NCBI RefSeq assembly: GCF_932526225.1 | Contig: NC_064047.1 | Span: 3,037,501-3,101,500, forward strand | DNA from: Nematostella vectensis | Lineage: Eukaryota; Cnidaria; Anthozoa; Actiniaria; Edwardsiidae | Reading direction: 5' to 3' | Length of the DNA stretch: 64,000 nucleotides | Part shown: piece after piece, positions 24,801-37,400 of the stretch | Layout: each line of letters starts with the position of its first letter | Numbering within the stretch: the stretch's first letter is position 1 | Position numbers and translations under genes: made by a program | Notes under the pieces: generated by a model | Seen by the model: the letters and a program-made list of their open reading frames with translations, nothing else | The model's database searches: none | What the model was told of the DNA's origin: nothing

Positions 24801-27800
24801 CCAACACATATTCCCGAAGTTCTTGGGGTTATCCTCCCATATCCTTTGGCATACCTCATTCATTAGTGATGTGTGCTAAACGTTAAGAGTTTGTTTACCA
24901 TCTTAGTAACGCCCATGGCCATTTTCATTAGTGGAAGATGACTCAAGAATCTGAATGGGGAATTTCAATGTGTTCTTTTTATGTGCCTCGTACGTTTGAG
25001 TGAGCAAAAGGATTAGGCTTTGAGCAAGTGAGTTAAAGAGTTCGTTTACCTTCTTGACAACACCCAAACACCTCTTTATCTGTGTCCTGAAAAACATATC
25101 ACAATATAAGTAGGTTTAAAGAGGGGAGAGAGCTCATGTTGAAACTTAAGAGCAAACTATATTTCGCTATTCTTGTATGAGATTAGATATAAGTTCGAGT
25201 GATATTTCATATAAATTTGACAATTAAATGATTATGTACCTCAAAAAACCTCCAGTCGACAGCTATGGTAACTCCGTCCATATTGGTTTGCTCAAAGTCT
25301 TGCAGTGATACGACAGGCTGGTTTAAACCTGATACAAAGCAGCATGATAAAAGATTAGGCTACTATACCAAATCATTTTTGTGTGTTTCTAGTCCATCTG
25401 AATACATTATTCACACATTTTCGACACCATTTCTCTACTGAAGTTTTCCGTAAAAATCTACTCAATCTCGATTTTGTTGTCAGCGAGCTGTTATTCATCA
25501 GAGTAATCAAGCTTTGTGTTGAGTTTCGTTATTATGCGATGTGGTCTCGCCACTGTACACTTTGATTACTACCCATACAATAAACTTCATAACAAAAGAA
25601 AATTCCACGCAGTGAGTGGACTTCACTCACTAATTTTCCACGCAGTTAAAGTGCGTGGACCCCACTCAGAATCCATCTAGGAAAATGTTAAAATACTTTC
25701 AATCTGTACTCTAGGTATATCAAAAGTATTTTAGTTTGTCTTGTTACATACTCTTGTGATTTCGTACATTTCTTACTTCATTACTTACTCATTGTATCTT
25801 GAGGATCTGGGCCCGCGAGATAGGCTGGAATCAAGAAAAACAGCAGCAGTCACATGATGCCTGAGCACCCAACAATGTTTCTTTAAGGGCGTGTGGTACA
25901 CGAAAGCTAGACAGAATGCTTAAGGGTGCACGAAAAATAGACAGGATGCTTCAGGGTGCACAAAAGCTAGACAGGATGCTTCGGGATGCACAAAAGCTAG
26001 ACAGGATGCTTCGGGGTGCGCAAAAGCTAGACAGGATGCTTCGAGATGCGCAAAAGCTAGACAGGATGCTTCGGGATGCGCAAAAGCTAACTAGGATGCT
26101 TCGGGATGCGCAAAAGCTAGACAGGATGCTTCGGGTGCGCAAAAGGTAGACAGGATGCTTCGGGGTGCGCAAAAGCTAGACAGGATGCTTCGGGGTGCGC
26201 AAAAGCTAGACAGGATGCTTCGGGATGCACAAAAGCTAGACAGGATGCTTCGGGATGCACAAAAGCTAGACAGGATGCTTCAGGGCTTAATGGTGCGCAA
26301 AAGCTAGACAGGATGCTTCAGTATTGAGGATTCGGAAATAAGCTTCAGGGTGCGCAAAAGCTAGACAGGATGCTTCAGTATTGAGGATTCGGAAATAAGC
26401 TTCATGGTGCGCAAAAGCTAGACAGGATGCTTCAGTATTGAGGATTCGGAAATAAGCTTCAGGGTGCGCAAAAGCTAGACAGGATGCTTCAGCATTGAGG
26501 ATTCGGAAATAAGCTTCAGGGTGCGCAAACGCTAGACAAAATGCTTCAGGATTGAAGATTCGTAAATAAGCTTCAGGGTGCACAAAAGCTAGACAGGATG
26601 CTTCGGGATGCACAAAAGCTAGACAGGATGCTTCGGGATGCGCAAAAGCTAGACAGGATGTTTCAGGGTGCGCAAAAGCTAGATAGGATGGTTCAGGGTG
26701 CGCAAAAGCTAGACAGGATGGTTCAGGGTGCGCAAAAGCTAGATAGTAATGTTCAGGGTGCGCAAAAGCTAGGCAGGATGCTTCGGGATGCACAAAAGAT
26801 AGACAGGATGCTTCGGAGTGCGCAAAAGATAGACAGGATGCTTTAGCATTGAGGATTCGGAAATATGCTTCAGGGTGCGCAAACGCTAGACAAAATGCTT
26901 CAGCATTGAGGATTTGGAAATAAGCTTCAGGGTGCGCAAACGCTAGACAAAATGCTTCAGGATTGAAGATTCGGAAATAAGCTTCAGGGTGCGCAAAAGC
27001 TAGACAAACATTTTCAAGATGGCTGCAAACAAACTTCGCCCGCCCGCCAAAGGAGATACTTTTGTGCTTGGACCCATTCAATATAATGGCAGGAAAACAG
27101 ATTTTTATGTGGCGAAGCAAGTCTACAAGTGTGTAATAAAGTAAAATGCAGACGTTGTACAGCATGGACAACTAGCAAAAATTATTTAAGTATTACGTTC
27201 GCCACGCACATATTACCGTAAGTTATAGCCGCATCTCTCACAGAATTGCATATAGGACCTGAGAAACAATACAGCGTGTAACAAGGTAAAATTAGCATTG
27301 AGGATTCGGAAATAACATTAGTTCAGTAATTTCCAAAAAATTAAATGGTTCACATCTACAAGATCTCCAGGAGCACAAATATAACATGTTCAAAATTCAT
27401 TCAGTGATAAGGACAAAAAGCGTTACATTCATTCAGTGATCAGGACACAAGCCTAACATGTTTATCAAGGCGGTACATTCATTCAGTGATCAGTACACAA
27501 GCCTAACATGTTAAAAATCAAGGCTGTATTCATTCAGTGATCAGGACACAAACCTATCATGATCATCAAGGCTGTACATTCATTCAGTGATCAGTACACA
27601 GGCCTAACATGTTAAAAATAAGGCGGTACATTCATTCAGTGGACTTCCTACCTGCATGGCCCACAGAGCCACTTAGTGACAAATCAGTTAAACCAGCTTT
27701 GGTGATCCGATTAAATGTCGCTAATAGGACAACAGAAAGAGAGAATGTTAGGAATGTTAACACAAGATGGTGTCAAAGTATAATGTGATAATTAAAATGA

Positions 27801-28235
27801 GAGAGTGATGCAAAAATAACAATCTAAAATCTGTAAATAATATATAATAATCATTATGATTATTATCACTACTATTGCCAGCATTATCACAATCACCGTG
27901 ACCATCACCACATTATCATTATCTTCCTCCACCACCATGATTATCATTATTAGTATTACCATCACCACCACCACCACCATCATCATCATCATCCAGATCA
28001 TCATCATCATCATAATCGCCACCACCACTACCACGGACATCATCATCCAGATCATCATTATCATATTTATTATCCTTATCATCATTAGCACAATCACCAT
28101 CATCATCATCGCCACCACCACCATCATCATCATCATATTTATTATTTTTATCATCATTAGCACAATCAAAATCATCGCCACCACCATCATCATCATCATC
28201 ATCATATTTATTATTTTTATCATCATTAGCACAAT

Positions 28236-28267
<32 letters not shown>

Positions 28268-30488
28268 TTAATTATCTTTGCCATCATTAGCACAAACACC
28301 ATCAGCATCACCACCACCATTATCATCATTGTTATCAACATCACCATCATCATCATCATATTTATTATCTTTATCATCATAGCACAATCACCATCATCAT
28401 CACCACATTATCTCCATCTCCATCACCACCATCATCATCATTGTCATTGCCATCACCATCACCACCATCATCATTACCACAATCAGCATCATCAACATCT
28501 TCTTAATTATCTTTATCATCATCATCATTATGTCATCATCATCATCAGACTTACCTTTTACACCCACCACTCCGCATGCTGACGAGGGTATGCGGATAGA
28601 CCCACCACCATCTGTACCAAGCCCAACCACACACAATCCTTGGAATCAGGGCAAAACATACTAGTAAGAAAATTATACTAGTACATACTAGTAGGAAGAT
28701 TATTGCATGAGCTCATGAATATGAACTTGACTTCTAAAGAAAAGATGGTCCACTTTGAGTGTCACTGTCCTCTTACCAGATTACAAAGCCTTAAAAGTCA
28801 CCCATTTCTATAAGCTATTCCAATACTGAACTTTGCAAATTAGGTTTCAATAAAACTTTTCATCTGAGGATGTCATTACGTTATTCAGTTCACAATTCGA
28901 AAATGAAATTAAAACAACAATGAAGGTGTCTTACTTTTGCGCTAAAATACCACAGGACACCCATTATCTAGAAATCTTCCCATTCACCCTGTATGGTATT
29001 GTAAGAACACCTGCATCATTATCACAGACACTCCTAATAGTCCAACTCAACTTACTGTAGCATTATCCCCATAATTACCCTCCCGTCCTCACCCCTGCCA
29101 CCAGCCTCTACCTGTATCCAAACCATTATCCCCCTTTTTAAGCCCCCCCCCCTTCTCCCCAAGTGCCATGGTACGGATACCAGCTTTTAACCAAAAACTT
29201 CTTCAAATTCCTGTTCCTGGTAGTACATGCCTGCAGCAACTGCAGCCGCAGATCCGCTTGAGCTGCCGCCCGTATAGTGATGAACATTGTGGGGATTTCT
29301 TGGAGTGCCATGCAGTCTAAAAATATTTGACATATGATAACCAGTCTTAATCATCACTATCAATATTGTCATCATCATCATCACTATGATTATCAACATT
29401 GTCATCATCATCATCACTATCATTATCAACATTGTCATCATCATCATCACTATCATTATCAACATTGTGATCATCATCATCACTATCCTCATCAACATTG
29501 TCATCATCATCATCACTATCATTATCAACATTGTCATCATCATCATCATCACTATCATTATCAACATTGTCATCATCATCATCACTATCATTATCAACAT
29601 TGTCATCATCATCATAACTATCCTTATCAACATTGTCATTATCATCATCACTATCCTCATCAACATTGTCATCATCATCATCATCATCACTATCATTATC
29701 AACATTGTCATCATCATCATCACTATCATTATCAACATTGTCATCATCATCATCACTATCATTATCAACATTGTCATCATCATCATCACTATCATTATCA
29801 ACATTGTCATCATCATCATAACTATCCTTATCAACATTGTCATTATCATCATCACTATCCTCATCAACATTGTCATCATCATCATCATCATCACTACCAT
29901 CATCAACATTGTCATCATCATCATCATCATCACTACCATCATCAACATTGTCATCATCATCACTATCCTCATCAACATTGTCATCATCATCATCATCATC
30001 AACAACATTGTCATCATCATTATCACTATCCTCATCAACATTGTCATCATCATCATCACTATCCTCATCAACATTGTCATCATCATCATCACTATTCTCA
30101 TTAACATTGTCATCATCATCATCACTACCATCATCAACATTGTCATCATCATTACTATTCTCATCAACATTGTCATCATCATCACTATCCTCATCAACAT
30201 TGTCATTATCATCATCACACTATCCTTATCAACATTGTCATCATTATTACCATCATCACTATCACCATCAACATAGTCATCCATCACTATCATCATCAAC
30301 ATTGTAATCATCATCACTATCCTCATCAACATTGTCATCATCATCATCACCAACATTGTCATCATTATCATCATCATCACTATCACCATCGACATAGTCA
30401 TCATCTATCAGTATCATCATCAACATTGTAATCATCATCACTATCCTCATCAACATTGTAATCATCATCACTATCCTCATCAACATTG

Positions 30489-30519
<31 letters not shown>

Positions 30520-33500
30520 TATCATCATCATCACTATCCTCATCAACATTGTCATCACTATCATCATCACTATCCTCATCAACATTGTCATCATTATCAT
30601 CATCATCATCATCATCATCATCATTATCATCATCATCACTATCCTCATCAACATTGTCATCACCATCATCATCATCATCATCATCATTATCATCATCATC
30701 ACTATCCTCATCAACATTGTCATCATCATCATCATCATCAACATTGTCATCATCATCATCATGATCATTATCATCATCATCATCATCATCATTATCATCA
30801 TCATCACTATCCTCATCAACATTGTCATCACCATCATCATCACTATCCTCATCAACATTGTCACCATCATCATCACTATCACCATCTCACCTATTGACGT
30901 TGCTGCCAGTCACACCTATGCCAATCTCGTGCATGTTTGTCATGCCAATAATGACAGCTCCACCATCCCGTAATTTCTTGACAACAACTGCATCTCTATC
31001 ACAAGGTTTATCACCCATGAAAGTTGTCCCCTCACGACGACGGTATGAGACCTTTAAAATAGCAGAAGAGATCTCAGTAAGTCTGGAAGTGTGAGTCAGC
31101 TAATTCAGATATGTGGCCATCTTGTGTTAGGATGCTATTCTTTAAAACTAAGAGAGAAGGTCAGATATTGTGCCAATCCTGAGTGAGTCTTTAAAAAAAC
31201 TGCAGCAAAAAAGCTATTACGGTAGCACAATAAATGCTATTGCCTCACAATAACTGGAATTTTACAATTAAAGCTGTACTATACTTTTGTTAGGATTTTA
31301 TATAGAATATTCATATCAGACTTTTTTTTTATATTTAAAATAAAACAAAGATGATATTGGGTAAATTGGACCCCGGGATTTTACATACCACACTGTACTC
31401 CTCTTTGAAAGCCACAGGAATTCCATCAAATATGGAAAGACTTTTTCCTTGAGCATATCGCTCCGTAGAAGCCTTGGCCAGCTAGCAGGAGAGATATTTT
31501 TACAGGGGAGATTCAGATTTAGACTCAGTTTATTTCCAAACTAAGATCACAAAACAAAACGTACAAAACAACTACTTGCAATAAAGAAACTCACAGAAAA
31601 AACACTTACAGTGCATATCTTCTAGTGGTCGAGGACACCCTTATTTTTGTGATGTTGTTGACTATAATGCTAGTGATACCACTGTTTATAAGACGTATGT
31701 CCTCACTAGATTTTAGTTTATAGGAAATATATTCCTTTCCGTGTGAGGTTAGATCTGGACTGACAGCTATCATAATCTCCTTGTCATCATAACTCTCAGA
31801 GTATTCAATGATGGAGATAATTGACATTACTTTGGTCTGTAGCCCGGATCTGTAGCCAGGGGATGGGTGCAGTAATAGAAATCATATGGAAAAAGTAAAA
31901 AACAACATTATTCGATCTCCTTTTTATAAGAAATGGCCACATTTTGGTGGCTGTGTGGAGTGCAACATGCACTCCCTAGGTACCCCCCCTAAGTAAAGCC
32001 TGTCAAATACATTCTAACCTTTAGCACTTCTTCCCTGTGGCACTGTGTGATTGCCAGTAAGGGTGGGTTCATGGCATCAAACTCTCTCATGGCATCAAGG
32101 ATCCTCTGAACAACCTCAAGAGGAGTTGTTTTACCAGACCTAAATGATAGAGACCGTTTTTTTTATGAGAATAGCACGTAGATGCCAGATACAAGATGCC
32201 AGAGCAGTTTCTATTTCAGGAAGAATTGGAGTTAAATGTGCTGCACAGCATCTGGGGGCTCGTAAGGAAAATGGAAACTAACTACAGGTATATCGTCCAC
32301 TGTGCCTCCATAAATTCCATAAAAATGATTAAAATCCTCCCTTGACATTACCTGAAGGCAGAAATGAGATCTGAAATCGTGACATACTGAAAAGAGCCAT
32401 TCCTTGCTTTGCTAAAAAAGAAAAACATTTATTAGCACTTTTAAGTGATTAAAATCAAATTCCAGTGTTTTCTTAGTTGTAATAGTCAGGCAATTATTGA
32501 TCACAGGAAATCTGTTTTTAAAACTGTGTTAACCTTGGTTTAATGAGTCCCTCCAACTCAACCTGTCTGTCTTCTACTGGTACAGGTTTCCACGATGGCA
32601 ATGGTACTGGGATCACAGTTGGGAAGTCAGGAATTTCAATTTCTCTCAGTAGGGTAAGATTTGTTTTTCTGCAATGAGAAGACAAACACTATTGAGAACC
32701 AAAAAGCATTGATACTTGTAAAAAGATGATTAAAAAATGAAAAAAAAAATACTTTGCAATCAATATATGTCATCCTGCACCTGGTAAGGAACTGTAAAAT
32801 CAATATATGTCATCCTGCACCTGGTAAGGAGCTGTAAAATCAACTCAAGCATATTCTGAGACAAGGCTGTATCATGATTGTAAATTACCTCATTGTTGAC
32901 CAAGCAAGTATGGACTTTAATCCCTGAAAGGGAGAGAATATTGAATTAGAAATAATACCTGTTCTTTTGACATCTAGCAGAAAGGAAGGGACATAAACTC
33001 TCAATGTTTTGTAGAGTCACGGTTCTACAACTTTTTTCAATCTCAAATTTTGTAATCCATGATTTTATATCCCTAATTTTCCATGTTCATAATACCATAA
33101 AGCTACCTTTTCCACAACTTACAGTTCTAGGAAGCCATTTAAGAATTCTCATGATTATCCCACTGAATCTTGGCACATTCTGTGAATTGTATGAAGTATA
33201 ATATGATGAACTCTTTTGTTCTATCCATCAAAGATTCAAAGAATTCAAATGCTTATTAGTAGACATTTCAATGGATTACAAATTGTACATACTGCAATGG
33301 TAAGGTTATATTCAACTAGTAGACATTTCAATGGATTACAAATTGTACATACTGCAATGGTAAGGTTATATTCAACTGGTAGACATTTGAATGGATTACA
33401 AATTGTACATACTGCAATGGTAAGGTTATATTCAACTGGTAGACATTTCAATGGATTACAAATTGTACATACTGCAATGGTAAGGTTATATTCAACTGGT

Positions 33501-34453
33501 AGACATTTGAATGGATTACAAATTGTACATACTGCAATGGTAAGGTTATATTCAACTAGTAGACATTTGAATGGATTAAAAATTGTACATACTGCAATGG
33601 TAAGGTTATATTCAACTGGTAGACATTTGAATGGATTACAAATTGTACATACTGCAATGGTAAGGTTATATTCAACTGGTAGACATTTCAATGGATTACA
33701 AATTGTACATACTGCAATGGTAAGGTTATATTCAACTAGTAGACATTTGAATGGATTACAAATTGTACATACTGCAATGGTAAGGTTATATTCAACTGGT
33801 AGACATTTCAATGGATTACAAATTGTACATACTGCAATGGTAAGGTTATATTCAACTGGTAGACATTTGAATGGATTACAAATTGTACATACTGCAATGG
33901 TAAGGTTATATTCAACTAGTAGACATTTGAATGGATTACAAATTGTACATACTGCAATGGTAAGGTTATATTCAACTGGTAGACATTTGAATGGATTACA
34001 AATTGTACATACTGCAATGGTAAGGTTATATTCAACTAGTAGACATTTGAATGGATTACAAATTGTACATACTGCAATGGTAAGGTTATATTCAACTGGT
34101 AGACATTTGAATGGATTACAAATTGTACATACTGCAATGGTAAGGTTATATTCAACTGGTAGACATTTCAATGGATTACAAATTGTACATACTGCAATGG
34201 TAAGGTTATATTCAACTAGTAGACATTTGAATGGATTACAAATTGTACATACTGCAATGGTAAGGTTATATTCAACTGGTAGACATTTCAATGGATTACA
34301 AATTGTACATACTGCAATGGTAAGGTTATATTCAACTGGTTCTTCTGCCTTCCTTGGTTTCCTGACTTGATACTTCTTGTTACCAGGCAGCAAGATATCC
34401 AGGATAAACCAAATTGTGCTGAGCCCGGCAACCACACTAGCTTCTAGCAGCAT
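21887..34453 (-). CDS. fatty acid amide hydrolase-type amidase, 20 exons
   Basis: An amidase-signature serine hydrolase, probably splitting fatty acid amides at membranes. Exons 5' to 3': 34367-34453, 32889-32923, 32534-32668, 32352-32411, 32019-32139, 31389-31481, 30891-31051, 29231-29316, 28555-28638, 27652-27720, 27217-27258, 25789-25824, 25240-25328, 25050-25086, 24245-24306, 23867-23953, 23415-23477, 22977-23058, 22709-22793, 21887-22082. Lengths sum to 1710 bases (569 residues, normal for FAAH). The Lys-Ser-Ser triad is intact: Lys about 172 in GIPVAFKEE, Ser about 249-250 in TGGSSSGSA, and nucleophile Ser about 273 in GLGTDGGGSIRIPS. The N-terminus has one hydrophobic segment (VVAGLSTIWFILDILLPG). 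The first donor is uncertain: GTCAGG at 34366 fits phase, and a site at 34336 is the alternative. The intron after 29231 appears to use a GC donor. The overall pattern is closer to plant/invertebrate FAAH than to human FAAH1. Confidence 0.88.
22228..22450 (+). mobile_element. tRNA-derived SINE in amidase intron
   Basis: A polymerase III box A (tagctcagtggt, 22232-22243) and a near-consensus box B (ggtacgaaccc, 22275-22285) lie about 30 bases apart, as in a tRNA. A tRNA-unrelated body follows, containing gttaaatggcggtcccgtct and gacgttaaagaacc. The latter resembles conserved central domains seen in several invertebrate SINE families. The cloverleaf is degraded, so it is not a functional tRNA. 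It sits in the last intron of the amidase, opposite in strand. Confidence 0.6.
25911..27010. repeat. 30-base minisatellite (with about 58-base variants) in amidase intron
   Basis: The basic unit is aaaagctagacaggatgctt followed by cgggatgcgc. The middle part alternates with longer units that insert agtattgaggattcggaaat before the unit resumes. It lies in the intron between exons 27217-27258 and 25789-25824. Because 30 is a multiple of three, long frames are open on both strands (294 codons on -), and these are not genes. A fragment of the long-unit insert recurs at 27293-27315. Confidence 0.92.
27395..27645. repeat. about 55-60-base tandem repeat, 5 copies
   Basis: Units contain cattcagtgatcaggacaca and agcctaacatgtt. 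They lie in the amidase intron between exons 27652-27720 and 27217-27258, and the array ends within 10 bases of the upstream exon. Non-coding. Confidence 0.8.
27850..28552. repeat. CAT/CAC microsatellite in amidase intron
   Basis: An imperfect CAT trinucleotide array broken by a recurrent atttattatttttatcatca block. It runs up to the splice donor of the exon 28555-28638. Met/Ile/Asp-rich frames through it are artefacts. Confidence 0.9.
29340..30888. repeat. large CAT-based satellite, 33-36-base unit
   Basis: About 1.55 kb built from aacattgtcatcatcatcat followed by cactatcctcatc, period about 33-36 bases. It fills nearly the whole amidase intron between exons 30891-31051 and 29231-29316. It ends two bases before the donor of the first and starts about 24 bases beyond the acceptor of the second. 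Frames of up to 405 codons on the - strand are repeat artefacts, apart from the true exon at 29231-29316. Confidence 0.95.
32760..32839. repeat. 40-base direct repeat, 2 copies
   Basis: Two near-identical 40-base units (caatatatgtcatcctgcac, then ctggtaagga) sit head to tail in the amidase intron between exons 32889-32923 and 32534-32668. Confidence 0.9.
33257..34336. repeat. 60-base minisatellite, 18 copies, in amidase intron 1
   Basis: Eighteen units start agtagacatttcaatggatt, with an exact 60-base period. Variation is almost entirely two positions (C or G in ttC/Gaatgg; A or G in actA/Ggt). One further change, attaaaa, occurs once. The near-identity implies recent expansion or homogenisation. 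Frames are open across the array on both strands (about 384 and 402 codons) only because 60 is a multiple of three. The - strand frame joins the true first amidase exon, which is why an open frame appears continuous. Confidence 0.95.
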
Positions 34454-37400
34454 CTGTGAGATTGGGAGATTGTATCGTTAGGCTCGTGGCAGTATGAATG
34501 GAGAAGTGTGGGAGAGAGGAGAAGGAGTTTGCTTCTATATATATCTGTGGCATTTGGAGATTAAATTGTAGCAACAATAAGTTAGGGGCATTTGCATGGT
34601 GGGGGCTGGGCAGCCTCTTTTTTTTATAAGAACCCTTTTTCAGGCGCGTACACAGGGGGTGCACAAGGTGCGGGCACCCCCCTTGTAGGCAAAAAAGTGG
34701 GTCATTCCTTATTAAGGAATATTGAAATACTATGCTTTTTCCTTATGATACTTTTGACTGTGCACCCCTCTCAGCCAAACCTGGGTACATGCCTGTTTTT
34801 TTATCAAGCTGAGACTGCACCAAAGTTTAAGAACATGCTAAGAACATGCCTAGGCTCTGATAACTGCAAAATATTGCCACAAAATGTCTTAGTCTGATAT
34901 TTTCTAAAATGCAGTGTTAAATTGTGTTCATTAATAACAACCTTAAATATTTTATTGCTATTGATCATTTGTGTAATTCTCCTCCTAATAACTTAAGTCA
35001 TTGGGTACTATATTTTATAAGCACTAAAATTTAAAAACATTGTTAAAAAAAAATTTCAGCCTTGAAATGCTCCAAAAATAAGAACGGCCCAGCATCAACT
35101 GAAAATTATAGACGTTCTTATAAAAAAGAGTGTATCAGTGATATATCTTAATACAAAACAGCATACCCCCAGCCCTACCAATCGATAATTCCTATAATTA
35201 TTAACAATCAATAGTAATTGATAAAAATCAATATCAATAAATCGATTAATATTGAAAATAGATAGAAACTGATAGAGTGAAACTGTGTGGGTATCGATAT
35301 TATCGATTTTTATCGAAAAATATTGAAATTATCGATTATTATTGATTATATTGATAAATATCAATTTCTTCCATTATGTCAAAATGTATCACCCTTAACC
35401 GGCATGATCAATTGTTTGACTATGTTCCTAAAATAAAATCAGATAGACAAGGTAAGATTAACAAAATGTCTTTATATTGCTTCAAAAAGGCTCAATGTTA
35501 CCATTTGCAAACCACATTCAAGATATACAAGATAGTGTGTTGCGCTTCTGCTGTAGGAAACCTAATTGTTTAGTATTTAATTATATTGGTACATGAGAAG
35601 CTTGATGTCTAAATCAATTACATGCAGCACTGCAAACGTTCGACACTGTTTCAAACGTCAAGATCTTGCTTTTGTTTTTGCAATGCAACAGTAACTTTTT
35701 GACCCCTAGAAAGGACGTAATCGGTACGGCATCTGAATCAACATTGTGTCGACCAAAATGAACAATTTCTTGGTTCAGCACAGCAGAAGCGTGAAGTATC
35801 ATTCCCAGTTCGTGCGGTAACGGTGATTGCAGATTCAAATTTCCAACTGTCAGTTTAAAATAAAAGAATTTAATAAAACCTGATATTAATAGTTAATAAT
35901 CAATATTATTGAGTACTCTTGGGCTGTGAGTAGCAATTATTATCGATGTCCAATATCAATCAATAATAATCAACTGATTAATATCGATTTATATTGGCTA
36001 ATTCGATTAGTTTCCGATGATCGATTTTAATCGATTGATGGGACCGGGGCATTCCATAGGTCAATCAGCAGGCTAAAATGTTCCACTTTTAGACACCCAC
36101 CAAATGTGGAAAGCCCAATACCCAAGCTTCTAGCAGCATTTGTAACTTAGGTAGCTCATATAGCCTGAATTGTACGAATCAAAGGAAGACCCAGCCCTTT
36201 TCCATCACCCACAGTGCACGCAGATGTGGCTCTGGTTTTTATAAATACTACGCCTTCCATGATCGCAAAAATACATGCCATATACAATCCCCCATGGTCC
36301 TTTTTCGTTGGAGTTAAACTGATGTGGAATTTTAACCTTATCTTACCTTGACACACCAGAATAAACCCCAAAATAAACTTCCCGCGATGGAATATCAAAA
36401 CACAAGAACGGGTCCCACTTTACTAGTTCACAGACTCCCCTCCGTCTCCCTTTAAGACTACTACTTTATGTATGCTTCACAATTTATCCCCTCTTAAGCT
36501 TTTCTTTCAAACTTGCATACATGAAGTATCTTAGTAAAGGCCCTAAGTTTTGTAGGGCTCCAAAATACTGGGACCAAATTATAAGGGGCTTTTAGGAGTT
36601 CGTCTGAAATCAGAGGTTTGAACTATAGACAAAACAACCCGGGGGCTAAATTGGTGCTCAACCCTCCCTAGGAATAACGGACCTTGGATCTCAATAATGA
36701 AACAAAAATCGATCGAATGAATGCTCTCTTCCCTAAAGAGATAATTATGACAGCGATGTATACATTGTTTTTTTTTGTTACCATGACAGAATATGACTGT
36801 GTTTGTTGATGCGGAGATAGATAAGGCACAACGAGCGACTTATCGTGACCTTTTTCTACCATAGCGGCTCCTTTCATTTCATGATTGCATTGTCTGTTTT
36901 TGCGTTGTCTACAGATTTGTGATGTGACGTCTCCCGGATTGAAAATTAGCCGTCGAGTATTTTCGTTTACAATAGTGACGGATGCCCTTGACCTTTATAA
37001 AATCCGAGTGAAGCAAGTGTTTGGTTTTGGCGCCAAAACAGCTGGATATCTTATTCTTTTATTCGCCCCAGTCTCTCGGCTATACTTTCCCTTGCCTTTG
37101 ATTATGACTCTTCAAGTTTATACTGAAAATAACACTTAAACTTTACAATTTACAACAAGTCGAACAAAGAAACGGCGGCAAACCGTCTTTACATTCTGGA
37201 CTCTAGAAGAATAGTGCCTATGTGAAAAATTGAAAAAGTGGGCCTTATCAGCCTTTTCAAGTGAAAAAAAGAAGAGAAAAAACGAGGAAAGCAGCAATTG
37301 AAAATTAGACACTTAAAAAAGACGGGCATAAAGGATGAAAAAAATGGCAGATAGAATAACATCAGCATCAGCTCATTGTTTTTACAGGAACAAAATCCTT

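Noticed and set aside
29187-30404. 405-codon Met/Thr/Leu-rich - strand frame and His-, Ile- and Ser-rich + strand frames
   Set aside because: Products of a CAT-based satellite. Only the last part of the - frame (29231-29316) is a true amidase exon.
33216-34370. Long repetitive open frames on both strands (384 and 402 codons)
   Set aside because: They exist because the minisatellite period is 60 bases. Only the first 29 codons of the - strand frame match a real exon (amidase start).
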